From the NCBI GenBank assembly GCA_902836505.1, contig CADFQU010000021.1, positions 1 to 9,358 on the forward strand: a stretch of DNA of 9,358 nucleotides, given 5' to 3'. This document shows, one piece after another, positions 1-8,544 of the stretch. Position numbers and translations under genes: made by a program. The notes under the pieces are model-generated. The model was not told where the DNA came from and searched no databases. It saw only the letters and a program-made list of their open reading frames with translations. How positions within the stretch are numbered: position 1 is the first letter of the stretch; every line of letters begins with the position of its first letter. This DNA is from Streptococcaceae bacterium. Its GTDB lineage: Bacteria; Bacillota; Bacilli; Lactobacillales; Streptococcaceae.

Positions 1-19
1 CGTGGATAATCTAGCGTTG

Positions 20-45
20 TAAGCAAAACATCATCATTTTGCTTA
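20..45. repeat. Perfect 9-bp inverted repeat near the window start
   Basis: TAAGCAAAA at 20-28 is the exact reverse complement of TTTTGCTTA at 37-45, with an 8-base spacer. It sits exactly where the MurD reading frame breaks down. It could be a small hairpin, a remnant of an insertion, or a fold-back or assembly artefact at a contig end. The sequence alone does not decide between these. Confidence 0.5.
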
Positions 46-46
46 A

Positions 47-232
47 ACAAGGCATGGTGTGGCCTATCTAGATGCGACGGATGTGGCAGACGCAACGCGC
101 AAAGCCTTTGAATTCGCTGATGCAGGCGATATTGTCTTGCTTAGTCCAGCCAATGCCAGCTGGGATATGTATGCGAATTTTGAAGTGCGGGGCGATGAGT
201 TCCTAAAAACAGTAGAAGAGTTGAAAAAATAA
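47..232 (+). CDS. murD: MurD, UDP-N-acetylmuramoylalanine--D-glutamate ligase, C-terminal fragment
   Basis: MurD is the cytoplasmic ATP-dependent ligase that adds D-glutamate to UDP-MurNAc-L-alanine in peptidoglycan precursor synthesis. Only the last ~60 codons are readable. From about base 56 they read [18 protein letters not shown], then [10 protein letters not shown] (codons 143-172), FEVRGDEF and a Lys-rich end before TAA at 230-232. The SPANAS-D-M plus RGD-F block is the typical MurD C-terminal domain signature. The full protein is about 450 residues, so most of the gene lies outside the window. The reading frame does not extend to base 1: stops occur in all three forward frames within bases 7-22, and another lies in this frame at 44-46. 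This suggests a sequence error, a contig edge or a lesion. The stop is one base before the murG start, so the two genes are probably co-transcribed. Identity is confident; intactness is not. Confidence 0.85.
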   Translation, partial: TRHGVAYLDATDVADATRKAFEFADAGDIVLLSPANASWDMYANFEVRGDEFLKTVEELKK

Positions 233-233
233 T

Positions 234-1304
234 ATGAAAAAAATAGTATTCACAGGGGGAGGTACAGTTGGCCACGTCACCTTGAACCTTCTCCTTATTC
301 CTCGCTTTATCGAGGACGGTTGGGAAGTCCATTATATTGGTGACAAGAAGGGAATTGAGCACCAAGAGATTTTGAAGTCTGGCCTGGACATTCATTTCCA
401 CTCGATTGCGACGGGTAAGTTGCGCCGTTATTTCTCTTGGCAAAATATGTTGGATGTCTTCAAGGTTTTCTGGGGGATTCTCCAATCGATTTGGATCATG
501 CTGTGTGTACGGCCACAGGTCTTGTTTTCTAAAGGAGGCTTCGTTTCGGTTCCTCCGGTAGTGGCTGCACGACTTTGTTTCGTACCTGTATTGGTACACG
601 AATCAGACCGTTCCATGGGCTTAGCTAACAAAATTGCTTATAAGTTTGCGACGAAAATGTTCACGACCTTTGAGCAACCGAAAAGCCTAGTCAAAGCCCA
701 ACATGTAGGAGCTGTGACCAAGGTTCATCAGGGACAAGTTCCAACCCCAGTAGAATTAGAAGCAGTATTTGCTCAATTTGATCCACAGTTGCCAACCCTT
801 CTCTTTGTGGGGGGCTCTGCTGGTGCACGAGTGTTCAATGAGTTTGTTACAAACAATCGAAAAGCCTTGTTGGCAAGCTACAATGTTATTAATTTGACAG
901 GGGACTCCTCCTTGAATGAGCAAGCTCCTCATCTTTATCGCGTGGATTACGTGACGGATCACTATCTTCCATTGCTCCAAAAGGCAGACCTAGTGGTGAC
1001 TCGTGGCGGTGCCAATACGATTTTTGAACTCTTAGCTATGAATAAGCTACATATCATCGTTCCTCTAGGAAAAGAAGCTAGTCGGGGAGATCAGATCGAA
1101 AACGCTCAATATTTCGTTGAGAAAGGTTATGCAGAAACCATCGCTGAACCAGAATTGAGCATGGATCGTTTGCAAAATACGATGGATAAAATGTTCCAAG
1201 GGGCAGAAAGATATCATCAAGCGATGAAGTCTTCGAATGAGCTGCTTTCCTTGGATGAATTTTACAGTCTGGTCCATCAAGAAATTAATAAAAGGAAAAA
1301 ATGA
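234..1304 (+). CDS. murG: MurG, undecaprenyl-PP-MurNAc-pentapeptide GlcNAc transferase
   Basis: MurG transfers GlcNAc from UDP-GlcNAc to lipid I to make lipid II at the cytoplasmic face of the membrane. The 356-residue length is normal for the family. It is a two-domain GT-B (GT28) enzyme. The N-domain has the glycine loop GGGTVGHVT (8-16), with the conserved His14, then [10 protein letters not shown] (99-108) and [13 protein letters not shown] (121-133). The C-domain has a second glycine loop GGSAGA (193-198), [10 protein letters not shown] (256-265) and GDQIENA (285-291), matching the UDP-GlcNAc binding region. Many MurGs have GGTGGH in the first loop; the GGTVGH form seen here is the one I know from streptococci. 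The ATG lies one base after the murD stop with only a weak, distant purine stretch (214-220), so coupling to murD translation is likely. The stop overlaps the divIB start (ATGA). Confidence 0.96.
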   Translation: MKKIVFTGGGTVGHVTLNLLLIPRFIEDGWEVHYIGDKKGIEHQEILKSGLDIHFHSIATGKLRRYFSWQNMLDVFKVFWGILQSIWIMLCVRPQVLFSKGGFVSVPPVVAARLCFVPVLVHESDRSMGLANKIAYKFATKMFTTFEQPKSLVKAQHVGAVTKVHQGQVPTPVELEAVFAQFDPQLPTLLFVGGSAGARVFNEFVTNNRKALLASYNVINLTGDSSLNEQAPHLYRVDYVTDHYLPLLQKADLVVTRGGANTIFELLAMNKLHIIVPLGKEASRGDQIENAQYFVEKGYAETIAEPELSMDRLQNTMDKMFQGAERYHQAMKSSNELLSLDEFYSLVHQEINKRKK

Positions 1305-2518
1305 CGGATAAGAAGAACCAAAAAACTCCTAAGGAAGTCACTAAGCTCTCTGAGTGGCAGAGACGAAACCAGGAGTATCAAAAGAAAAAACAATTAGAAG
1401 AGCAAGAAGAAAAAGAAAAGAAAGCACAAGAAGAGAAGGAAAGACAGGAACTTCTGAATCAAAAAACTCCCTCTGAAGATCTAGATGCCGTAGAGCAAGA
1501 CGCCGAGACTATAGATGAAGAGGAAGATGAGAATGTGGCCGATGTAGCTGAGGAGGAATTGCAAGAAACTCTTCCTGAAGAAACAGAAGAAGAGGCTGAA
1601 GAAGAAAAAATCATCTACCTAACAGAAGCTTCAGAAGCTATGTTCGAAGAAGAGGAACTAGCGAAGAAGGCTAAAAAGAAAGGTCAGATTGCGAGACGTC
1701 ACATCTATCGAGCTATTCCTGTTTTGGTGATCAGTACCTTGATTGCAGTCTTTTCTGCCTACCTTTTAACCCCCTTAGCAAAGCAAAAAATCATCGAATT
1801 TTCAGGGAATAAAAATGCGGATCAGACCTTGTTGTTTGAAAAGAGTCAGATCCAAGATCGGGATTATACTCTGACAACCTTTTTGAATCGAGATCGCTAT
1901 CTTGCCAATATGAAGGCGGCGAGTCCGTGGGTTAAAGATATTTCGATGACTTATGCCTTCCCGACTACTTTTAAGGTTCAGGTTGAAGAATACCAGGTAT
2001 TTGGTTACTATGTGACGGAGGAAGATCACTATCCTATTTTAGAGAATGGAGAAGTGGTAGAGACACCAGTTGCTACGGATCAGCTTCCCAAGTCTTACCT
2101 AAGCGTTCGTTTTTCTGATCGAGAATTGGTCCGACAATTTGTCAAACAACTGGGGAAAATACCATCTTCTGTGCGCGATGAAATAGAGTCAGTGGACTTG
2201 ACACCGAGCAAGGTGACAAAGGATTTGGTGACGCTAACCATGAAGGATGGCACTAAGGTCCTAGTACCGGTATCTCAAATCAAGCGTAAATTGCCATATT
2301 ACCATCAAATTCGCAAGCTGATTGAAGATGACAGTGTCATTGACATGGAAGCAGGTATATACAGTTACAATGCAGAAACAATGGCAACTTTAGCTCAGGA
2401 AAAGAAAGAAAAAGAAGAAGGGGAAGGGAACAAAACGGAGGAAGCTGACGCCAACTCGACAGATTCTGAAGAAAGTGCAGTCGTAACCGAGCAACACGAA
2501 GTAGTTCCCGCTGAGTAA
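1301..2518 (+). CDS. divIB: Cell division protein DivIB (FtsQ)
   Basis: DivIB is a single-pass membrane protein of the divisome that works with DivIC and FtsL outside the membrane and supports septal wall synthesis. Of its 405 residues, 1-136 form a cytoplasmic region rich in Glu and Lys, with a coiled-coil-like stretch around 20-52 and an acidic stretch around 57-120. A transmembrane helix follows at about 138-158. The extracellular part has a POTRA-like domain (about 160-230, containing [21 protein letters not shown]) and the FtsQ/DivIB beta domain to about 355. The tail (364-405) is low-complexity, Glu-rich and probably disordered. The start overlaps the murG stop, with AAAGGA at 1291-1296 just upstream. 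It is called DivIB rather than FtsQ from the Gram-positive context and the long charged N-terminus. A terminator 36 bases downstream ends this transcription unit. Confidence 0.95.
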   Translation: MTDKKNQKTPKEVTKLSEWQRRNQEYQKKKQLEEQEEKEKKAQEEKERQELLNQKTPSEDLDAVEQDAETIDEEEDENVADVAEEELQETLPEETEEEAEEEKIIYLTEASEAMFEEEELAKKAKKKGQIARRHIYRAIPVLVISTLIAVFSAYLLTPLAKQKIIEFSGNKNADQTLLFEKSQIQDRDYTLTTFLNRDRYLANMKAASPWVKDISMTYAFPTTFKVQVEEYQVFGYYVTEEDHYPILENGEVVETPVATDQLPKSYLSVRFSDRELVRQFVKQLGKIPSSVRDEIESVDLTPSKVTKDLVTLTMKDGTKVLVPVSQIKRKLPYYHQIRKLIEDDSVIDMEAGIYSYNAETMATLAQEKKEKEEGEGNKTEEADANSTDSEESAVVTEQHEVVPAE

Positions 2519-2549
2519 TCCCTCATAAATTATCTGAAATAAATAAAGA

Positions 2550-2575
2550 AAATATGCCCACTATGGGCATTTTTG
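2550..2575 (+). terminator. Rho-independent terminator after divIB
   Basis: ATGCCCA at 2554-2560 pairs with TGGGCAT at 2564-2570 around a 3-base loop (or 6 bp around 5 bases). A T run follows (2570-2574), and an A run (2549-2552) lies upstream, so the hairpin may work partly in both directions. The stem is short with modest GC content, so some read-through into ftsA is plausible. It closes the murD-murG-divIB unit. Confidence 0.8.
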
Positions 2576-2584
2576 TGTTATAAT
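2576..2584 (+). promoter_or_regulatory. Extended -10 promoter for ftsA-ftsZ operon
   Basis: TATAAT at 2579-2584 is preceded by TG one base upstream (2576-2577), giving a perfect extended -10 (TGnTATAAT). No good TTGACA-like -35 lies 16-18 bases upstream; that position falls inside the divIB terminator stem. Extended -10 promoters often do without a -35 in streptococci. The predicted transcription start is near 2591, leaving a 5' UTR of about 69 bases before ftsA. Confidence 0.7.
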
Positions 2585-2644
2585 GAAATTTGGATAGTTC
2601 TAACTAAAATGGAGCTATTAATTGACGTATAGGAAAACAAAAGA

Positions 2645-2650
2645 GAGAGG
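2645..2650 (+). promoter_or_regulatory. ftsA ribosome binding site
   Basis: GAGAGG lies 9 bases before the ATG at 2660. It fits the anti-Shine-Dalgarno well enough to support this start, and the MARNGFFTGLDIGTS N-terminus starting there matches other FtsA proteins. Confidence 0.65.
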
Positions 2651-2659
2651 ACTGGTGTA

Positions 2660-4012
2660 ATGGCTAGAAACGGCTTTTTTACAGGTTTAGATATCGGTAC
2701 TAGTTCAATTAAAGTATTGGTGGCAGAACATGTCAATGGAGAAATGAATGTAATTGGAGTCAGCAATGCAAAAAGTGCTGGCGTCAAAGATGGAATTATT
2801 GTTGATATTGAGGCTGCTTCTAATGCGATTAAAAGTGCAGTAAGCCAAGCAGAAGAAAAAGCAGGAATTTCAATCAATCTTGTCAACGTTGGATTGCCAG
2901 CGAACCTTCTTCAAATTGAAGCAACTCAAGGAATGATTCCTGTAACCAGTGATTCAAAAGAAATTACGGATGCAGATGTTGAAAATGTTGTCAGATCTGC
3001 TTTGACAAAGAGTATGACTCCAGACCGTGAAGTCATTACCTTTATTCCAGAAGAATTCACAGTCGATGGTTTCCAAGGAATTCGTGACCCACGTGGTATG
3101 ATGGGGATTCGTTTGGAAATGCGTGGACTCTTGTATACTGGTCCAAGAACTGTCCTTCATAATTTACGGAAAACAGTTGAACGTGCTGGTTTACAAGTTG
3201 AAAACATCATTATTTCACCGCTTGCAATGATTAAGTCTGTATTAAACGAAGGAGAACGTGAGTTTGGTGCGACTGTCATTGATTTAGGTGGAGGACAAAC
3301 AACAGTAGCTTCTGTTCGTAATCAAGAACTTCAATTTACAAATATCTATCAAGAAGGTGGCGACTACGTTACTAAGGATATTTCTAAAGTATTGAAAACT
3401 TCTCAAAAATTAGCAGAAGGTTTGAAGTTCAACTATGGAGCAGCTTATGTTCCTGCAGTTGGTGATGAAGTCTTCCATGTTGAAGTGATTGGTGAAGTAG
3501 AACCTGTCCAAGTATCTGAAAAATATTTGGCAGAAATTATTTCAGCTCGGATCAAACACATCTTCGACCAAATCAAACAAGATCTTGAAAGAAGACATTT
3601 GCTTGATTTGCCTGGAGGAATTGTCATCATCGGTGGTGGCGCTATTCTCCCTGGTATTGAAGAGTTGGCACAAGAAGTCTTTGGTGTAAATGTGAAATTG
3701 TACGTTCCAAATCAAATTGGTATCCGCAATCCAGCTTTTGCCCACGTGATTAGCTTGTCTGAATATGCAGGAAATCTAACAGATGTAGATATTCTTGCTC
3801 AGGCTGCTGTACATGGGGACCAACGTCTTCGTCAGCAACCAATTCAGTTCGAACGCCCAACACAGCAACCAGTAGTTCCAGCTTATGTACCGGACGAAAT
3901 TGAACCTGTAGTAAACGTCGAGCAACAACATCCAGTTGAAGAACAAAAACAAGAAGAAAAAACTACCTTTACAGACCGAATGAAGAATTTAATCGGTAAT
4001 ATGTTTGATTAA
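2660..4012 (+). CDS. ftsA: Cell division protein FtsA, actin-like FtsZ membrane tether
   Basis: FtsA is an actin-fold ATPase that polymerises on the inner face of the membrane, binds the FtsZ tail and recruits later divisome proteins. It has 450 residues. The phosphate-1 motif is LDIGTSSIKV (10-19), and the FtsA-specific 1C subdomain follows at about 83-160. The phosphate-2 motif is VIDLGGGQTTVASV (206-219), and the adenosine motif is IVIIGGGAILPGIEEL (321-336). A Gln/Pro/Glu-rich linker (about 388-433) joins the body to a C-terminal amphipathic membrane-targeting helix, FTDRMKNLIGNMF (437-449). All expected parts are present. It is the first gene of the downstream unit, with its own promoter (2576-2584). 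The ftsZ Shine-Dalgarno sequence overlaps its stop. Confidence 0.97.
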   Translation: MARNGFFTGLDIGTSSIKVLVAEHVNGEMNVIGVSNAKSAGVKDGIIVDIEAASNAIKSAVSQAEEKAGISINLVNVGLPANLLQIEATQGMIPVTSDSKEITDADVENVVRSALTKSMTPDREVITFIPEEFTVDGFQGIRDPRGMMGIRLEMRGLLYTGPRTVLHNLRKTVERAGLQVENIIISPLAMIKSVLNEGEREFGATVIDLGGGQTTVASVRNQELQFTNIYQEGGDYVTKDISKVLKTSQKLAEGLKFNYGAAYVPAVGDEVFHVEVIGEVEPVQVSEKYLAEIISARIKHIFDQIKQDLERRHLLDLPGGIVIIGGGAILPGIEELAQEVFGVNVKLYVPNQIGIRNPAFAHVISLSEYAGNLTDVDILAQAAVHGDQRLRQQPIQFERPTQQPVVPAYVPDEIEPVVNVEQQHPVEEQKQEEKTTFTDRMKNLIGNMFD

Positions 4013-4016
4013 GGAG
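4011..4016 (+). promoter_or_regulatory. Strong Shine-Dalgarno sequence for ftsZ
   Basis: AAGGAG overlaps the last two bases of the ftsA TAA stop (4010-4012) and lies 11 bases before the ftsZ ATG at 4028. The spacing is a little long, but no better start lies nearby and [11 protein letters not shown] is the usual streptococcal FtsZ N-terminus. Confidence 0.75.
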
Positions 4017-4021
4017 TGTAA

Positions 4022-5305
<1,284 letters not shown>

Positions 5306-5307
5306 GA

Positions 5308-5976
5308 ATGAATCTGATTGAAAATAAAGAGCGTATATTCTCGCAGGTTGCACAAGCAATGGAAACAGCAAACCGCACTGATCAGGTGAATGTAATTGCT
5401 GTTACTAAGTATGTCGGTATCGATCAAGCTAAGGCTTTGGTTGATGCAGGAATTTGTCATATCGGTGAAAACCGTGTTGATAAATTTCTAGAAAAATACC
5501 AAGCTCTAAAAGATGAGGGACTCACCTGGCATTTGATCGGTAGTCTCCAACGTCGTAAAGTAAAAGAAGTTATCAACTTTGTAGATTACTTCCATGCTTT
5601 AGATTCTATGAAGCTTGCCCAAGAAATTCAAAAAAGGGCGAGTCACCCAATTAAATGTTTTGTACAAGTCAATATTTCTGGAGAAGAAAGCAAGCATGGA
5701 TTTGCTCCTGAAGAACTCGATGCGATTCTTCCTGAACTAGAAGGCTTGGATAACTTACAAATTGTTGGATTAATGACGATGGCTCCTTTTGAGGCAAGTC
5801 AGGACGAGTTGCAAGCCATATTTGCAGCAACTCACCAACTTCAAAAAGAATTACAAAAGAAACAGTTGAAAAATATGCCCTTTACAGAGTTAAGCATGGG
5901 AATGAGTCGTGATTATGATGTGGCGATTGCTAACGGTGCGACTTTTGTTCGAATTGGGACCTCATTTTTCAAATAG
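5308..5976 (+). CDS. ylmE: YlmE/YggS family pyridoxal phosphate homeostasis protein
   Basis: This family (YggS, YlmE, PLPBP) binds pyridoxal 5'-phosphate and affects vitamin B6 and amino acid balance; no enzymatic reaction is established. The 222-residue protein is a single TIM-barrel domain resembling the N-terminal fold of alanine racemase. The likely PLP-binding lysine is Lys34 in VIAVTKYV (29-36). Other family motifs are HIGENRVDKF (51-60), HLIGSLQRRK (75-84), GLMTMAP (154-160) and LSMGMSRDYDVAIANG (195-210) with VRIGTSFF at the end (phosphate binding). The ATG is two bases after the ftsZ stop and has no recognisable Shine-Dalgarno sequence, so it probably depends on ribosomes finishing ftsZ. 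Its place between ftsZ and sepF is the usual Gram-positive arrangement. The link to division is by location. Confidence 0.94.
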   Translation: MNLIENKERIFSQVAQAMETANRTDQVNVIAVTKYVGIDQAKALVDAGICHIGENRVDKFLEKYQALKDEGLTWHLIGSLQRRKVKEVINFVDYFHALDSMKLAQEIQKRASHPIKCFVQVNISGEESKHGFAPEELDAILPELEGLDNLQIVGLMTMAPFEASQDELQAIFAATHQLQKELQKKQLKNMPFTELSMGMSRDYDVAIANGATFVRIGTSFFK

Positions 5977-5985
5977 GAAAGAAAT

Positions 5986-6615
5986 ATGTCATTTAAAGAT
6001 AGATTTGATCGATTGATTGATTATTTTACTGAAGATGGAGATGAGTACGATGTGCAAGAAGCGCCTGCTCAAGCAGTCGGAGCTAGCCAGCCTGTAGCAT
6101 CCCCTAAACCAGTACAACCATCATCAAAACCACGTCAAAAAACTGTTGTAGCTGCTAAGGAGCAGAAACCTACTCCTGTTGCAGCAAGTCGTCCACAAGT
6201 AGCTTCTACAGCAGTGGTTGAATCAGCTTCATCTCAAAAATCATCTTCTGAAAATATTACTCGACTTCATCAACGTCAACAAGAGTTGGCACGAAATCGT
6301 TCTGCTGCAGATGAAAAGATTACAATTGATGTCCGCTACCCTCGTAAATACGAAGAAGCAACTGAAATTGTTGACTTGTTGTTGGCAAACGAAAGTATTC
6401 TTATTGACTTCCAATACATGACAGAAGTTCAAGCAAGAAGATGTTTGGATTATTTGGATGGTGCTCGCTATGTATTAGCTGGGAATCTACGTCGTGTTGC
6501 AAGTACTATGTACTTATTAACACCAATCAATGTCGTTGTGAATATTGAAGATATTCGCCTTCCAAATGATGTCGAAGTTGCTGAGTACGACTTTGATATG
6601 AAACGAAATCGTTAA
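5986..6615 (+). CDS. sepF: Cell division protein SepF (YlmF)
   Basis: SepF is a cytoplasmic ring- or arc-forming protein that binds the FtsZ C-terminal tail and the membrane, partly overlapping FtsA in function. The 209 residues fall into three parts. The first is an N-terminal amphipathic membrane-binding helix, [14 protein letters not shown] (1-14), followed by an acidic patch. The second is a long linker rich in Ala, Pro, Ser, Gln and Lys (about 25-108). The third is the conserved SepF domain (about 111-190), including [14 protein letters not shown] (112-125), LIDFQYM (139-145), [10 protein letters not shown] (150-159) and a C-terminal beta strand NVVVNIE. An AGGAAA purine stretch (5975-5980) overlaps the ylmE stop 5 bases before the start. 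The linker is longer than in Bacillus SepF, and its composition is typical of disordered regions. Confidence 0.95.
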   Translation: MSFKDRFDRLIDYFTEDGDEYDVQEAPAQAVGASQPVASPKPVQPSSKPRQKTVVAAKEQKPTPVAASRPQVASTAVVESASSQKSSSENITRLHQRQQELARNRSAADEKITIDVRYPRKYEEATEIVDLLLANESILIDFQYMTEVQARRCLDYLDGARYVLAGNLRRVASTMYLLTPINVVVNIEDIRLPNDVEVAEYDFDMKRNR

Positions 6616-6616
6616 T

Positions 6617-6877
6617 ATGTTTGTCCTACAATTAGTTAGAAATTTCTTTCAGGTTTTTGAGCTAGTATTAATCATCTATGCTTTGCTTAGTTGGTTTCCA
6701 AATGCATCAGAATCGGCTTTAGCTAAAATGGTTCAACGGATCGTCGAACCATTTTTGAGCCTATTTAGAAAGATTCCTTTGCAATTTGGTGGGCTAGACT
6801 TTACAGTCATGTTTGCCTTACTTGCTCTATCCGTAGTGGAACGATTTGTCCTTCAATTTTTGGTACAGTTTATATGA
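6617..6877 (+). CDS. ylmG: YlmG/YggT family membrane protein
   Basis: This is a small integral membrane protein of 86 residues, normal for the family. Two hydrophobic helices are visible, about 4-25 and 61-84. Between them lies an amphipathic segment containing LSWFPNASES (24-33) and IVEPFLSLFRKIPLQFGGLDFT (42-63, also read as the family's EPFL--FR-IP block). The molecular function is not settled; relatives in cyanobacteria and plastids affect nucleoid or thylakoid organisation, and the gene sits in Gram-positive ftsZ operons. The start is one base after the sepF stop and has no visible Shine-Dalgarno sequence. The stop overlaps the ylmH start as ATGA. Both features suggest coupled translation. 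Confidence 0.9.
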   Translation: MFVLQLVRNFFQVFELVLIIYALLSWFPNASESALAKMVQRIVEPFLSLFRKIPLQFGGLDFTVMFALLALSVVERFVLQFLVQFI

Positions 6878-7662
6878 CCAAGGGATTTTATCAACACTAT
6901 AGTCCAGAAGACCACGTCTTTATCGATCGAGTTCTAGAATTAGTAGCTCGTGTGGAGCAACAGTATAGTTTTGAACTGACTTCCTTTTTAAATCCACATC
7001 AGGTTAATATTTTACGACAAATTGGTGCCCACCATGGTTTGCAGGTGTTTTCAAGTGCAGAAATCTATCCTACAGAATATGCACGAGTGATTCTTGCTCC
7101 TAGCTACTATCAGTTAGAGGCATCTGATTTTGAAATTAGCTTGTTAGAAGTTCTTTATCCGGATAAGTTTTATCGGTTAAGTCACTCTCAAGTTTTGGGC
7201 TCGCTTCTCCATCAATTAGGCATAGAAAGAAAGTCTTTTGGAGATATTCTAGTTGGACAAGGGAAGATTCATATCTATGTGGATGAACGTTTCTCCTCCT
7301 ATTTCAAAGAGAATCTTAAGAAGATTGCAAAAGCATCTGTGAAGATTCGTGAGATTGACTGTCGAGAACGAATCACCGTAGACGAACCATCCAAACTAAG
7401 AGACCTATTGGTTACTAGTGTTCGACTTGATAAACTAGTAGCTTCTACCTTTAAACTTGCTCGGTCTGTAGCTGTTCAATTGATTCAGTCTGGCCAAGTA
7501 AAGGTAAACTATGCGCTAATTGATAATCCTAGTCGGATGATTCAAGTAGCAGATTTAATTAGTGTTCGAAAATATGGCCGCTTTAAAATACTATCAGATA
7601 ATGGCCTATCAAAAAGTGGAAAATACAAATTAACGGTTGAAGTATTTTCCAGTAGAAAATAA
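6874..7662 (+). CDS. ylmH: YlmH, S4-domain RNA-binding protein (ribosome quality control)
   Basis: YlmH is a cytoplasmic RNA-binding protein. In Bacillus subtilis, work on YlmH links it to rescue of stalled 50S-peptidyl-tRNA complexes, related to the S4 protein RqcP. Of 262 residues, the first ~75 form an N-terminal domain, followed by an RRM-like middle region (about 80-170) with FGDILVGQGKIHIYV (122-136). The C-terminal S4 domain (about 183-243) shows VRLDKLVASTFKLARSVA (183-200), LIQSGQVKVN (203-212) and the later VRKYGRFKI strand. The start is within the ylmG stop (ATGA overlap at 6874-6877). No Shine-Dalgarno sequence is visible upstream, so translation is likely coupled to ylmG. The family name is sure; the exact role in streptococci is inferred. 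Confidence 0.93.
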   Translation: MTKGFYQHYSPEDHVFIDRVLELVARVEQQYSFELTSFLNPHQVNILRQIGAHHGLQVFSSAEIYPTEYARVILAPSYYQLEASDFEISLLEVLYPDKFYRLSHSQVLGSLLHQLGIERKSFGDILVGQGKIHIYVDERFSSYFKENLKKIAKASVKIREIDCRERITVDEPSKLRDLLVTSVRLDKLVASTFKLARSVAVQLIQSGQVKVNYALIDNPSRMIQVADLISVRKYGRFKILSDNGLSKSGKYKLTVEVFSSRK

Positions 7663-7667
7663 GGAGG
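7661..7667 (+). promoter_or_regulatory. Very strong Shine-Dalgarno sequence for divIVA
   Basis: AAGGAGG, a near-complete match to the 16S anti-Shine-Dalgarno, starts within the ylmH TAA stop (7660-7662) and lies 4 bases before the divIVA ATG. It is the strongest site in the operon and contrasts with the absent sites of ylmE, ylmG and ylmH. Confidence 0.85.
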
Positions 7668-7671
7668 AACT

Positions 7672-8541
7672 ATGGCACTTACAGCTTTAGAAATCAAAGA
7701 TAAACGCTTTTATGTAAAATTTAGAGGCTACGATGCTAAAGAAGTTGAAGAGTTTCAAGACATGGTCTACCGAGACTATGAAAAATTAGTTCGTGAAAAT
7801 CATGAATTGGAAACAAAAATTAGTGCGTTGGAAGAACGCTTGAATTACTTTGATGAAATGAAGGACTCTTTGAGTCAATCAGTATTGATTGCTCAAGATA
7901 CAGCAGAACGTGTGAAACATGCGGCAAATGAACGATCAGAAACAATCGTTCGTCAAGCGGAGCAAGATGCTCATCATTTAGTTGAAGAAGCAAAAGCAAA
8001 AGCAAATGAAATTCTTCGTCATGCTACAGACAATGCTAAGAAAGTTGCTGTAGAAACGGAAGAATTGAAGAACAAGACACGCGTCTTCCACCAACGTTTG
8101 AAATCAACCATCGAAAGCCAATTGAGCATCATTGATACACCAGAATGGGATGAAATCCTTCGCCCAACTGCTATGTATATTCAAACAAGTGATGAAGCTT
8201 TCCGTGAAGTAGTCGAAAAAGCTTTGGAAGAAACAGTTCATCATAACTACGATGATGAAGCAATTGATTTGACTCGTCAATTCTCACGCGCAGAAATTGA
8301 AGAATTGCAAAAACATATTGAAGCTGTAAACCGTGAATTGTCTGCGACTCAAGCTTTTGAAGGATTGAATGAAAAAGTTCAAGAAGCTTTGGAAGAAGTA
8401 GAAAAAAATCAGGTAGATCAGGATTCTATTGATGAAATTGTTCTAGATACTCCTCTAGTTGCTGATATCGATACGCCAGAAGTTGCTGATATTGATGCAC
8501 CAGAAGGGGAAGAACAACGGGAATCTGTTTCAATTTTATAA
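7672..8541 (+). CDS. divIVA: Septum/pole-associated coiled-coil protein DivIVA
   Basis: DivIVA binds negatively curved membrane at septa and poles and, in streptococci, helps balance septal and peripheral wall growth. The 289-residue protein has the conserved N-terminal membrane-binding domain (1-60: LEIKDKRFYVKFRGYDAKEVEEF at 6-28, also with RDYEKLVREN at 34-43). Long coiled coils follow (about 60-150 and 205-248), and an acidic tail (249-289) contains a short tandem repeat. Pneumococcal DivIVA is reported to be phosphorylated by the kinase StkP at Thr201. Here the DLTRQFS segment also places a threonine at 201, so similar control is plausible by analogy. The tail appears longer than in pneumococcus. 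The stop (8539-8541) lies inside a TATAAT box. No terminator separates the gene from the ileS leader. Confidence 0.96.
   Translation: MALTALEIKDKRFYVKFRGYDAKEVEEFQDMVYRDYEKLVRENHELETKISALEERLNYFDEMKDSLSQSVLIAQDTAERVKHAANERSETIVRQAEQDAHHLVEEAKAKANEILRHATDNAKKVAVETEELKNKTRVFHQRLKSTIESQLSIIDTPEWDEILRPTAMYIQTSDEAFREVVEKALEETVHHNYDDEAIDLTRQFSRAEIEELQKHIEAVNRELSATQAFEGLNEKVQEALEEVEKNQVDQDSIDEIVLDTPLVADIDTPEVADIDAPEGEEQRESVSIL
8458..8505 (+). repeat. Tandem 24-bp repeat in the divIVA tail
   Basis: Two adjacent 24-base units (8458-8481 and 8482-8505) match at 21 of 24 positions and encode VADIDTPE and VADIDAPE. A partial DTP unit precedes them. The repeat is in frame, so copy-number change would only lengthen or shorten the acidic tail of DivIVA. 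Confidence 0.8.
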
Positions 8542-8542
8542 T
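8537..8542 (+). promoter_or_regulatory. Candidate -10 box for the ileS leader
   Basis: A perfect TATAAT overlaps the divIVA stop codon, just upstream of the T-box leader. There is no clear -35 at 16-18 bases upstream and no TG extension. The expected start (about 8549) would fall a few bases inside the lower part of Stem I. It may be the ileS promoter, but read-through from divIVA is an equal possibility. Confidence 0.4.
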
Positions 8543-8544
8543 CT

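Noticed and set aside
141..599. Open frame of 152 codons on the minus strand over the murD/murG junction
   Set aside because: It is antisense to two clear conserved genes, has no family resemblance and its composition looks like a shadow of coding sequence on the other strand.
2623..2628. TTGACG upstream of ftsA as a -35 box
   Set aside because: No -10-like hexamer lies 16-18 bases downstream; that stretch is the purine-rich ribosome binding region.
2578..2886. Minus-strand 102-codon frame covering the ftsA 5' end and its promoter
   Set aside because: It overlaps the ftsA N-terminus in antisense and includes the promoter region; it has no family resemblance and is best explained as chance.
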